Source of the DNA: Pagrus major
Taxonomy: Eukaryota > Chordata > Actinopteri > Spariformes > Sparidae
Direction: 5' to 3'
Assembly: GCF_040436345.1 (NCBI RefSeq)
Contig: NC_133232.1
Coordinates: 29,981,815 to 30,045,814, forward strand
Length of the DNA stretch: 64,000 bases
Below are positions 25,100 through 40,400 of this stretch, piece by piece. Position 1 is the first letter of the stretch. Each line of letters starts with the position of its first letter. A program made the position numbers and the translations under genes. The notes beneath the pieces were generated by a model. It had not been told where the DNA came from. It saw only the letters and a list, made by a program, of their open reading frames with translations, and did no database searches.

Positions 25100-25330
25100 T
25101 TTAACGCGGACACGGTTCTTCGAAGATGCGTATACTTTCGCGAAGGAGAGCTTTCCTTCTTCTCAGGGAGTGGGATGTTTGCTAGCTGTACCGCTGTTAG
25201 CTAGGTCTTTCTACTCGGGACGCAGCGGCTGAGCTGACCTGTCTCGCAACGCAACCAGCATCCGTGACGTTCAGTTCCGTCAAGCTATGCGGAAGTCACA
25301 AGATTAATACCGGAAGTTACACAGTTGCAC
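25100..25330 (-). promoter_or_regulatory. Probable tm9sf2 5' UTR and housekeeping-type promoter
   Basis: This is a locally GC-richer, CpG-containing segment just upstream of the tm9sf2 start codon. It has two ETS-type cores (CCGGAAGT at 25,310-25,317 and GCGGAAGT at about 25,289-25,296) and a CRE-like GTGACGTTC near 25,264. Clustered ETS sites without a TATA box are typical of broadly expressed vertebrate genes, which fits TM9SF2. The start site itself is not determined. Confidence 0.5.
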
Positions 25331-27027
25331 TTTCGAAATAAATGTGTAGGATAAGTAATCTGTTTAGTATGTAGGGTTTGTACATTTATAGCTGATGTTA
25401 GATATGTTCATTACATCGTTTATAGGAGGAGTTTGTATAAGTGCGAATATAAATGATTACACGTCGAAACTGAGCATCGCGCACGTTGACAATTGTTTTA
25501 CGTTGAAAGGAGTCAAACCGGACGTTGTGTTTTCTCCAGAACGACTTGACACCCTGGACATAACACTGACGTTGCTTATCAATACGATGTCCTGTTTTCG
25601 TCACAGGATCAATGTTGTGTGCGTTAAACTGCACATAAGTGAGAAACATAACTTATCAAAGACTATGGCGGTAGTATAAAATATAAGGGAGGAGGCCAGA
25701 GACAAAAGAGGGGGAAACTATATTTAGGTGATACTGGTTCCTCGAGAAATTGTAAAAGACGCCTGACTAGAAGAACCGGAACAGCCACATGTACATTGAA
25801 AACAGGTCTTAGTATGAAAGTGGATATAAGTGGGGACCATGTCTTCATCTGGCTTTAAAACATATGTTTTCTTTCATTCTTAAATTCCAAATTTCATTAA
25901 AAAAATGCACACAAAAAATTATAATTTCTCCCCAAAACAGGCACAAGATCAAGGAGTAGTCCTGCATTTGCCATTTGTGCCAAGGCCGTAGCCAGTGGGG
26001 GAGACCAAATCTGCCCCACACCCCCACCTTTCATTTGGGATGAACTTATTTGCTTTTTATTTTATATTGGAGGGGGCATGTGAGCATATGTGAATATTTA
26101 GGGTATGTGGCTCAAGCAATGAGCAAACTAACCGGTTGCTTGCAGCCTCCGTGCCAGCAGGGGGGCCCATTCCATTTCACCCAGTTCATTTCATGTCATT
26201 ATTTAAATTTCTATTTAATTTATTTCATATTGTTGTATTTTTTTTTTCATATGCATTTTATGTACATTTTACCTACCTAACATGTATTATTTTTATGTAG
26301 AAAACTTTATTTGTAGTTGACTGTTCTGCACTTTTGCACATTTCATATTAAAATAGTTAACTTGTTTACAGTAAATGCATTGTCTGCTGGTTTATGTTGT
26401 TACCTTCCAGCTCACTAGTAAGCCATGATGATGGTTGTGTTAGATGTACAATGGACAAACGATAGAGCATGGACAATATATAGTTAATACTGCCGGTCCT
26501 GAGGTGGGTGGTGCGTTAAGCTGGGGGCCCCAAATGAAATTCTGCTTAGGGCCCCATAGAGCCTTGGGCCGGCTCTGGGCACTAATGTATAGTTTTTTCC
26601 TCTTTTAAACCATGATCTTTTGATGTGATTTTGTGAGTAATTAAATCTGTAGAATGTTGTGTCTTTTATCTGGACCATGAGCCATTTTTGAATTGAATTG
26701 AATGTAAAACTATGAAATGACATTCATTATACAGAATGATTTAGGATATGTGTAGAGGTTGACACTAGAGGACGCTTTTTATATTCATCACTTTAAATCT
26801 GAATTTAAGTCTGGCAGCAGCTAACATACACGTAGGATTTTGCGACATCGTTTTATTTGTTTACGTTGTTTTGTTTTGTTATTTAGATTACAATATTTAT
26901 TTTCTTTATTTGGCTGTAACATTTTTCTAAATAATAATAAAGGATATTTAAGTAGAGGATTGTTTTTAATGTGTGCATGACACAGTCCTGTCCATAGATG
27001 TTCCTGTAACCTAATTCCCAGCTTTGA
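25331..27027. other. Intergenic DNA between the divergent tm9sf2 and rbmx promoters
   Basis: AT-rich, no supported gene. It contains the hAT-like end at about 26,500-26,583 and a second CTCF-like string (GTGCCAGCAGGGGGGCC, about 26,151-26,167) with a weaker match. An open frame at 25,395-25,679 has no recognisable features and was not called. Confidence 0.55.
26500..26583. mobile_element. End fragment of a hAT-like DNA transposon
   Basis: GGGGGCCCCAAATGAAATTC ... AGGGCCCCATAGAGCCTTGGGCCGGCTCTG is a degenerate version of an end I know from fish hAT elements, whose inverted repeat begins CAGGGCCGGCCC. The matching other end was not identified; it might lie around 25,975. Confidence 0.45.
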
Positions 27028-27040
27028 CCTGTAGGTGGCA
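27028..27040 (+). promoter_or_regulatory. CTCF-like binding motif
   Basis: The string CCTGTAGGTGGCA, followed by GCG, fits the CTCF core consensus CCASYAGRKGGCR with one mismatch, at position 3. It sits about 290 bp upstream of the rbmx first exon, between the two divergent promoters. Recognition is by eye; no score was computed. Confidence 0.4.
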
Positions 27041-27369
27041 GCGTTGCACTCTGGGGGCGTCTGGTCCGCCGGAAACAGAAAGAGAAGAAGAAAGAAGGGA
27101 GTAGAAAAACTGTCGGTTAACGTATCCGACACAAAGCCGCGGCAAAGTGCCGTATGGTAATAGTCAGCTGCGTGCCTGCATACTTAATATAACAGCTGTA
27201 GTGGGTTTTTTGAATGTTTTTTAAAAGTTGGGCATTTGTGAGCTCCCCCTCCCGCTAGTCGCGTGAATCGTTCCTAGCTAGCGTTAGCCAAGTAACTAGC
27301 AGCAAAGCGCTGGCACGTTTATCGCCATTTTGCGCATTCAACAGCCCCAAGACTTTCTCCAGCAGCAAG
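27041..27369 (+). promoter_or_regulatory. rbmx promoter region and non-coding first exon
   Basis: A short 5' UTR exon ends at 27,369 with the donor AAG|GTAATC. Intron 1 runs from 27,370 to the acceptor TTGTTGCAG ending at 27,479, and the coding exon begins at 27,480. Upstream are CGCCATTTTG (YY1-like, about 27,323-27,332) and a CpG-containing block. There is no TATA box at a suitable distance. The exact start of transcription is unknown. Confidence 0.5.
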
Positions 27370-27373
27370 GTAA

Positions 27374-30863
<3,490 letters not shown>

Positions 30864-31175
30864 ACTGGACTTGGAAAGCACATTAAAGCAAACGTCAGTC
30901 GCCGTGCACAGTTAACAAGTGTTTTGAAATAAATTTGACATCACAAACTAGCCATGTCTAAGTCTGGAATATAAACCTTAGCTTTGAACTGTATCTTGAC
31001 TTTCCCAGTTTTTTTTATGTGTAAAGGTTTTTGTTTTTTTTAGTCTTTCTCTTGCTCATGTAACAGTACAGTTACCAAGTGAGTGTTAGTTTTTGTACAT
31101 TCAGTGCTGTTGGAATCTGCAATGCCCTATAAGTCTGGCTTTCCTACTCTAATAAAGCTTTTAGTTGTACCTTGA
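30864..31175 (+). other. rbmx proximal 3' UTR with poly(A) signals
   Basis: After the stop at 30,861-30,863 come an early AATAAA near 30,929 and a clear AATAAA at 31,151-31,156, followed by a T/GT-rich stretch. This looks like the main cleavage region of the short transcript. Confidence 0.6.
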
Positions 31176-32097
31176 CCACTGCTCATCGATTTTCCAAACA
31201 GGACAAGAGACGCTACCATGAATGTTGAGTAACAAAGTTTTCTGTGAAGCTTAGGTCTGCTCATGCTATATAAATAATCGAGTGACTTGAGTTCATTCTT
31301 AACACAAATGTGTCGTCAACTGGACACTACTGTTTTCAAGCGTTAGGCAAATGTCACTGTCAAAATGTTCCAATGTAGTTTCCTTGGAAATGGATCCATC
31401 ACCCTAGAGCCATTTGATGGCATGCAACGGCAAAACCAAAGGCAACAACAACCAAATGCAACTCGACTGGTAGTCAACAGCTGGTAAGCAAAGCAAACCT
31501 CTTTGTTTCTCATCTGTAAATGAGTTTCTCATTGTCCTGTATTGCAATCTCCCCTCGAAGGGGGGGTGACATTCAAGACAACTTTTGCCTCAGAGGAAAA
31601 AAAGGAGGTCAACTGAATATCCCCTTTTCATTGTTGTCCGTTTTCATGAGCTAAAATTGTCCAAAGTGCAGCAACATCTCAAGAAGTTTCGTCCCTTTTC
31701 AGCAATGAAGGTTTAACAGCCATTTTACCAACTGAGCCCTCAAAACGAACCTTTTTGCCTAACGAATCGTCCAATCTCAGTAAAATGATTGGCAACAGTG
31801 CATTTTTTCAAATTCATGGGTAAAGATATCTAGGTATTTTTAAGACACTTCTTGTTAACAAAATTAAAAGCCATTTTTAAATAAGAGCCATTTCTCAGTA
31901 TCAAAATATTTTCCACAAGCATGCCACTTCCAACAATGGAGACCTCTGGAAGAACACCATCGTCCTAACTGCCAAACTGGACCCAATCACTGAAGCGAAT
32001 TCTCAGTCGGACCGAGGACTACAAAATGATTTTCAGATGTTTCGTGAATACATGAATAAGAGAAGGGCATGATGTTAATATTCTGTTCTCATTGCAG

Positions 32098-32735
32098 GAT
32101 GAACAACCCTCTAAGGCAACTGCCCTTGCAACTAACCTGAACTGTGTCCTCAAGTTATTGGACCAGTGAAACCACAGTGCACCAGTGCGGGTATGTCAAC
32201 CAGACTAATTGTACACTTAACTCTGTTCCAGTGGTTTGAGATTTTCACAGTACTATATTACAATCACTTTAATTATCAGTTACAATGATCTTTAACAGAA
32301 TGAAATCTGAAGGGTTTCTTGGTTGAACCAATGCTTTAATTTGAATTTATCAACTTTCATATCAAAGTACATGGAAAAAATGTTGGTGGGATGAAAAAGT
32401 GCCATGGTTTAAAAATTAAAAGTTATAAGTTTTAGGGTCTTTGCAAAATGAAAATACGCATTTTCTGCATTTAAAAAAAGTTTAGAAACCTACTTTGGAA
32501 ATGCAAAATGACCAATGTTGTGATGTGATGGATGTATATTGCTGTAGTTGATGTGTAACAAGTTGTTTTTTCGCGTGTCGTCTTTCAGATGCTGGCGCAG
32601 GCTTCTGTCGAGAGTGCAGGTTGATTCGTTTCTTCAAGCGGGAATCGGTGTTGAAAGTGGAAAGAACACGAGCTGAGGATTTACTCAAATTAACATTTTG
32701 TGGTGTTTGCAATAAAGACTTTGAAAAGATTTTTG
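32098..32735 (+). other. Candidate alternative downstream exons of rbmx
   Basis: Beyond the proximal poly(A) site are exon-like signals in order. A donor CTG|GTAAGC at 31,484 is followed by an acceptor CTCATTGCAG ending at 32,097. A 93-nt segment (32,098-32,190) then ends at the donor CGG|GTATGT. Next comes an acceptor GTCTTTCAG ending at 32,588, and a segment with AATAAA at 32,711-32,716. The segments have no long ORF, so they would be UTR or nonsense-mediated-decay exons. This is inferred from splice-like strings without transcript support; a separate lncRNA is also possible. Confidence 0.3.
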
Positions 32736-33249
32736 TCGTTGGCTCAATTTTCTTGTCATAAAAAAATAAATAAGAATGCTTCTTGCACGATACTTCTGAC
32801 ATTTAAAATGGGGCTGAGGTGTTTGTGATACCTGGTCATAATTTGTTTAAATGAATTTAGGAACTTTTATAGCGGTGATAAATAAGCACATACCCATGAT
32901 TTACTTTTACCTTTCTTAACTTTTAGATCTATTGAGGGAATCATGATATCCTTCTGCAGATAACCCAACTCGGGCAACATAAATCATCTGAGTTGGCAGC
33001 AATAATCATACAGTTTTTAATGCTGTGTTTCAACTGGCTCATTCACAAAACATTGCTGGTGAATCCAAGCACACCACATGTCAGGCCTATACTGATCACA
33101 TACCATAAAGTGAGTCATGCATGTTTCTCTTGCGAAATATGCTGATGCACATCAGATATCGGTTTCCTGTTGGAGCTTCCTGATCCTTACTGCGTTGTAA
33201 CCTGTACTACAATAAGAGAAAATGCCTTCTGCCAGCAGCATGTTGCTAC

Positions 33250-33480
33250 TTTGCAAAGGAAAAAAAAAAAAAACTCCTGTGTATTGTTGAGGTGCCTATT
33301 TGCCAGTAGGGGTGATCATCAGTTTTGCGTATAGAAACAGCGTCGTCCTTCCCCCCACCGCCTCTTTTTTTAACTTCTAGCAGAAGTGCGGATGTGAGTT
33401 GCATATTGATACGGAACAGGCCGCCAGTTTTTTTTTTTTAAAGCAATGCTTGCTTAGGCAATGGTCATTTTTCTGGAGCT
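33250..33480 (+). promoter_or_regulatory. Region immediately upstream of the arhgef6 start codon
   Basis: The stretch holds A12 and T-rich runs, and the ATG at 33,481 is preceded by GGAGCT (weak Kozak context). Whether the promoter or only the 5' UTR lies here cannot be told. I saw no convincing TATA box or clustered GC boxes. Confidence 0.25.
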
Positions 33481-34377
33481 ATGAATCCAGAGGAGCAGAC
33501 GGTAACGTGGTTGATATCACTGGGAGTGCTCAGCTCGCCTAAGAAGAATATAGCGGACCCGGAGGAGTTCCTGAAAACATCGCTGAAGGATGGGGTCGTC
33601 TTGTGCAAGCTCACGGAGCGGCTCGTACCTGGCTTCACTCCCAAGGTGAGTTGTTGATTTAAGTTAAGTCAACAGACGCCGAATGATCGACTGGTTGAAA
33701 AAGGGAAGGGAGGGGTTTTCATTAAACTGACACAGGCGAGAAGTTCTCCCCAGCGGCAGGCCTTTCGTTTCTGTAGCTCCCAGCACTCCCGGAGCCATGA
33801 AGTTTTAATAACCTCCTGTTTTTAGCATCGTACGTATCGCATCGCATCGAGTTACAGCTGCATTTTGGGCTCGTTTATTCAGACGTGAGATATCAAGATG
33901 CGGGTTTCCTGTGAAGCGAGGAAATGTTCCGCATTCTTGATATGAGTTGAGTTGGTGTGAACAACCCACCAAAACAGGACAGAAAATCGGGCAGGGGAAG
34001 TGTGGCACGGAACATTAAGAGCGTACACCATTTTGGATGGTGGGACATGAAGCGAGGTGACACCGCGGGACACGGCGGCTTTTCGACAACTTTTTTTCGG
34101 ACGTGGTCGGTGGACGCTTGTGACATGTTTGCTGTAGTTATTGAGATGACAAAAGTTGATAAGTGATAAACAACAGTTGCGAAGACGGTTCGTCACTTCC
34201 TCCTGTGCGGCTCGGCTCTTCCCGGTGCGACCTCCCCCTTCAGAGAGAAAAAACAGAGGGTGAGCGTGCAACTGGAAGCAGCTCAACAAAATAAAACCGG
34301 AAGTGGCAACTTCTCTTTTTTTATCACTGCCTCGAGATTCAAGATGTGTATTGTCACTCCGGTACACTCACTCACAC

Positions 34378-34431
<54 letters not shown>

Positions 34432-37400
34432 GATAGAAAGAAAGAAAAACAGTGTGTGTATACTATCTGTACATCTTTGTACATGAGACACTCAGATAAT
34501 TACAGAATGTAAAGCTTGTGCAAAGATAATAAGTGTAAAACAGCAATAAATGTGATCAAGTGTACTGATTGATTGATTGAAGGTGCAGCAGCCATGGTGG
34601 CAGTAAGGTGCATGGTGCACATTCACGTGTCAGATATTGCACTGATAGTTATATTGACTTATTTGTTGAGGAGTCTTATGGCCTGACACAGTCTACCGGT
34701 GTGTGATCTTAGTTTCCTGTATCTCCTCCTTGAGGACAGCAGGAGATGAGGGTGAGTAGGGGACTTTATGACCCTCAGGGACTTTCTGAGGCACCGCTGG
34801 TCATGAAGTTCCTGCAGGCTGGGCAGCTCGCACCCGGTGATGTGCTGGACTGTCCAAACTAGTTTCTTTTCCTTTTTTCCTGTGGTCACTGTGGTTCCTT
34901 TTGTTATTAGTGTGAACAGACGAAAATAGAATTATGGTATGAAATAAGAAAAGTGAAAGAGATTAGGGGAAAAAAGCAGAGGAAAATAAAAATATGTTTA
35001 AAAAAAATAGATTAGGAAAATAAAGTTACATAAGGCATTACATTGATGATATAATTTGTCTTATCTTTGGCACCTTTGGTCTTCATTAAAGGTCCACAAT
35101 GTGGTTTTGGTAAAGAAATTTTAATCGGAAGTTACTATCTTCGTTACTTAACCATTCCATTAACTGTTCACAGAATAACAGGGTATTCAACATCACTTTG
35201 TACAGAAGACAATTGCAAAGCAAAAATCTAAATTGTAATGGTAGAAGCAAAACAAACAAACACACTTGTCCTTCCTATTCATCTCCCACCGCTGCGACAC
35301 AGCCTTTGGTTTTGAGTTTTATTCTGAAAGGTCGCGAAGTGAGCGGATGTTGTGCTTGAATCCGGCTGCTTTGACGTGCGTGTGTGTGTCTGTGTGGTGT
35401 TAGTGGTTATGTATGCATGAAGGAGACGCAGGAAGAATCCACAGTTATATTATGAACTGTAGGTAACCACATTTCGGATCGCTACAACAATGTTTATGCT
35501 ACTTTACGCGCTTTTCTGCGGGACTGAGATGACGGCAGCGTCGGCGCTAGTTTCAGTGGCTGTGTCAGATGTCTATCTGTCAGACTAACCCGAGAGCTCT
35601 GTGTTTATATATTTATTTCCTCTCTGTGTTTGTGTGTGTGTGTGTGTGTTCAGTACTGCCAGGACCCGAGAACTGAAGCCGACTGCATTTCCAACATCAA
35701 GGAGTTTTTAAGAGGATGCTCGTCTCTGAAAGTAGAGGTAAGTCGCTCTGTTCATGTCAAGTTTCATGCACAGACGTGCGTTGTTTGGACGTGGCCTGAC
35801 CTCTCTCTGTCATTATCTCCTCTCTCAGCCCACTGCAGTTCATGGAAGAGACTTAAAGGTCTTAAAGCAGATTTTTCAGATTTGTTATAGACGCTTTTGG
35901 GATTGCGTCCCTATGCGTCAGTATTGGACGAGTTGAGAATAAGACTCAAAAATCCACTTTTCTTTCCAATTAGGACCTTTTTTAAAACTCACTCTTGCTC
36001 CATATTTTATGTACTTACCCTGCTTATGTTTTCCTCACACGTCCATGCTGTCAGTCACCCCCACTGGCCAGACAGGAAGAGGACCTTTATGACTAGTGCC
36101 TCAGTTTTCAAACAGCCACAAGTTAGTTTTCATCAGTGTTTACTTCCTCTTAATTGTCCCTTTCTCTTTTATGCTGCTACTTTCAGTGTGTCGCTGCAGG
36201 TTGGAAACTCTCCTCAGCATACGCTGCACGACCGCAGTCAGCAACTTAAAAAGACATTTCTAACATTGGACAGGGACAAATCATTGGCAGATGTTGGGAG
36301 TTTTCTCTGTCTCTGTACCAGCCTGTTTGTGACCGCCGCGCTGGACAGTAATTTCTTCCTCCGGGCTTTATAAATAATCCTTTCTGGTCTTGAATCACAT
36401 CACTTGGTTTCTTTAAACAGCTAATTGAGTCAGCAAGCTCGGCTCGCTGCAAAGTCAAGTGGTTCAGTAGTCCTGCCCAGCTGGCTTGTTATGTCTGGGA
36501 GGTCCCCTTTGCTTTTATCCACCAAGCCTGCCTCAGCCCATAATTACACCTTTTGCGGCCAGCCAGTAGCTCATGGGCAGAAGTTTTTTGGAGAGCCACT
36601 GTCAAATGTAACAGTCAGGGGATGTCTGTGGCGCTACAGCGAGCCCTACCCATCCTTTGGTAAGTGATGTGATCATGGTTAGAGAACTTTTTGTCTCTCT
36701 CTCTTTTTTTTCTTCATTGCGTATAGTGCCCATTTTGTCCTGTGACTGCACAAAGAGAGCAGTCATGCTGCTTTCACTTCTGCCCTGAGATGCAGAAAGA
36801 GGAAGCACCAATTACAGCTCAAACCCTGTGATTTTTTTTCCTGTAAGATTATTTATACGGTCAGATTTAATGCACTACTACAGTCCTGCAGAGCAACATG
36901 ATTTCAAAACATGACTCATTGAAAATACGGGCCCTGACCGCGGTCTAGATCTCAATACTGGCAATGTTATCACTGATCAAGGTCGATACTGTGATGTAAG
37001 ACCTATTTACTGTTGTTTCATCAATGCAAATGGATTTTTCCAGTATTTCCTACTTTACTAATCCACGGTACAAAATCATTACGCATAAACAATAATGTGT
37101 GTTCGAGCTAATCTTGGTAGTGATGTAGACCCTGAGGCTGATCTCATACCTATCATCACACTTGCTTTCAATCTGAATGATGTTGTACACAACTCGTGGT
37201 CAAGGGCTGTACTACTCAAACTCTATATTTAAGATGTTTTATTTAAAATGTGAAACCTTATCTGCTGGGGGAAAGCAGATAGCTGTCTGAGAAGGAGCGA
37301 GCAAGCAGTGTGTGTGTGTGTGACAGAGAGAGAGCATCGATGTGTGCACAGCCAATCGCAAATGAGTCTGGCACTGTCTGTTTTATTACAAACCACTCGG

Positions 37401-40400
37401 TCACAAAATATGGGTCAGGCTCAACATGTCAGTTTTTATCGCTGTCTTGTTATAGGCTTATTCAAATCCCTGTGTGTGTTTCATTGTGTGTGTGTGTGTG
37501 TGTGTGTGTCTTTGTATTGTTTCTGCTGCGACCTAAAATTAACTCTGTGCTTAGCAAGTATTCCTGCTTGTGTCTGAGCAATCGGTAGAAAAAGTTTCAA
37601 TTTTGACTTTCTCTTCTTCAACTTCTGACCGATTCCAGGTTGTATGAACAGATGGTCTAATAGCATCTTCTCTGTTCCCCTTTCCATCCAGGGCTTTGAA
37701 CCAGAGTGGTTATACACTGGCGAGAATTTTGGCAAAGTACTGACCACTTTGCTGGCAGTCAACTTTGCCACACAAGGTAAGAGTTTTGCATCTTTCTGTA
37801 CCTCTGGTCCTCCATGTTGAGGACTGTTTGATCATATTTTGTCCTCTCTGACAGTTAAGGGTCAAAAAGCAGTGAGTAGTGGGGCTGCAACTGACGATTT
37901 TCCTGACTAATCGATCTGTCGCTTGGTCCAAAAAGTGGCGATCTGTGCTTCTCAAAATCCAAGAAGACATCTTCACATGTCTTGTTTTGTCCGCAGCCTA
38001 AAGATATTCAGTTTAATATCATACAGGAGTAATAAACCAGAAAATATTCACATTTAACAAGATGGACTTTTCTTTTTTGATCAATAAATTATCAAAATAG
38101 TTAGCGATTAATTTACTAGCTGTTGCAACTCTAGTGAGACGTAATCTCAGTTTTGTTGTAGCTTTATATTAGCAGTGGCCTCTTGTATGTGCTATGATGG
38201 TGGACTTTGTAATTTTTTACAGACTTTGTGGTGCGTTACCAATGGGCAGCTGGCATGGCAGTGTGTGTGTTGTGTCATGCTGGGTGCCATGTTTACTCAT
38301 GTGCATCCATAGCTTGATACACCCTGAATAATATCCTCTTTTGCTCATTTCATGTGGGTTTTATTAACGTTTCAGTTCGGCTCAGAGTGAAGCGGAACGC
38401 ACAATGTGACTGAATATGAGTGCATCGCTTTTAGACACACTCATACATCCCCTCCTCCCCCTCAAGTTCATTTCTACAATAAGGACGCAGCATAAAACGG
38501 TTCGCAGTGCAGCAGCCCCACAGCAGTTTAGTGCTAATCGCTTCACTCAAGAGTCCTCTTTTGGGGGTACTGAAGAGGTAATACCAGTCTCCTTCCAGTT
38601 TCTAGCCCGCAGCGGGTGGAAATATCTAGTCAGCGTTTTTAGACCTATCTGCCCTCTGCATGCTTTATAGTAATTGCATAACGTTTCAGGCTATTTGAAA
38701 ACATGTGTTCGTGACATTCCTGTGTATAAACAGTGTAGCGGGATATGTGCATTAGATTGTGCCAGAATGACAGCGATGATAGAAGGTATTAGTAGTGCTG
38801 CGGCTGATTTCCGTTGATTATGCTTTTGATTAATTGATTAGTCTTTTAAATGTCAGAAAATTGTGAAAAATTGCCTCCACAGTTTGCCAGAGGTGACATC
38901 TTCACAGTGCTTGTTTTGTGGGACTAAAAGGACAAAACCTAGATGTTCAAACTGGGAATAGACAATCTCTTCGCTTTAACGCGTCATTATAAAGTATAAA
39001 GTAAAGGTTGAGTAACAATGTAATGGTAATAGAATAATGATGCTTTCAGAGTTAACATTGGTTCCCAATAAACCCCACTCTCACTGTGCTAATTTGTCTG
39101 ACACCAGGCACCAAAACTCATGGGAAAATGAAGATTGACTGGTGATCCAGTCAGTTGGCACCATTTCTGCGTGCTTTCATGTCTCCATAATACTAAATCA
39201 ATGAATGAACTCGTGTTTTGTCCTGTGTTGTTGGTATTTGTTACACTGAGGAAAAATGAGAGTGATCCAGTTGCCTTTGTGACGGCAGCAGCTACAGTAT
39301 TACAACTTAGAAACATTTGGGCTAGGAAGATGTCTGTTTTCACTTTAATTGACAAGGTGTTTGGTATTTTTGTTGTATAACTGACATGATAAGTGATTGA
39401 TTTAACATCAGTCAAGTAATGTCTGTCCTCTGACCCATCAATTAATGGCTATTTGTTATAACACCATATGACATTACCCTCCTTTGGTTTTAGGTTACAC
39501 TTGCTTTGCCTTTGTTAATGCACGATCAATCTCTTGGGTGCACTTAAATGAAAAGGAGGATGTGTGCCCCAGTGTGAGATGTGGACCAGAAGCCTCTGTC
39601 AGCGCTGGGCTCTGCTTGATATGCAAATCTTTGATAGGCTGGCTGTGCCCAGCAGCTGTTCTCCCAATCTTCAAAAGTGAACTTGATTTGAAGTGGATTT
39701 GTCACAAGTTAGTTGATATGATCAAACATAAGAGGCGTCTCTGTTGTCTAATCGTGATGCTCTTCCAAGCTCAGCTTTGCTTTGGCCTTCTGCGTGTCTT
39801 TGCACAGCAATTTTGTTTGTGTAGGGTAACTGCTTTTGGACGTTGCCTGCATGCAAACATAACAGTGGTAACCACAGGGCTTAGCTGACAGACGGCCTTG
39901 TTAGGCTTCGCCCTGTGTGTGGGGAGTGGCATGTGGGATCCATGAGCCCCACCTGCAGTACATGTGGACCTTCCCACCGGTTAGGCCTCAGTGTGATGCA
40001 CCCTGGCGTCTCAGCATATGGAAAACAGTGGGGAATCTGCAACCATTTTCCATCTTATCACACATTCCAGATGATCTACGGATAAAACAAGGTTAAACAT
40101 GAAGTGTTGCCATAGCACATTTTGTTGCCTGTAAGCGACAGTACATCCAAGCATTTGTCGATTTTTATAGCTTCAGAGTTTAACTCTAATGGTTCACCCT
40201 TATTATTTTTGATTCTTCTTTAATTTGCACACGGATTATACAGTGGACCTGGCCAGCATCCAGTTGGCATCTAACATGGAGTCTTCAGATAGCGTGCTGT
40301 TGCTTGTTAGTCCATAAGGAGGTTGCAGGGCTGCCATGTGTCACTTTTAAAGTGCGTTGTGGCAACACAATTGATACCTCTGTCAGTGCATCTCAAGGGC

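Noticed and set aside
25395-25679. 94-codon frame upstream of tm9sf2
   Set aside because: No recognisable domain, overlapped by an equally open frame on the other strand, and no splice or poly(A) context.
33879-34367. 162-codon minus-strand frame after arhgef6 exon 1
   Set aside because: Low-information composition inside an intron, no domain, no splice or start context.
35897-36373. 158-codon frame in arhgef6 intron 2
   Set aside because: No homology recognised; it is simply an open stretch in intronic DNA.
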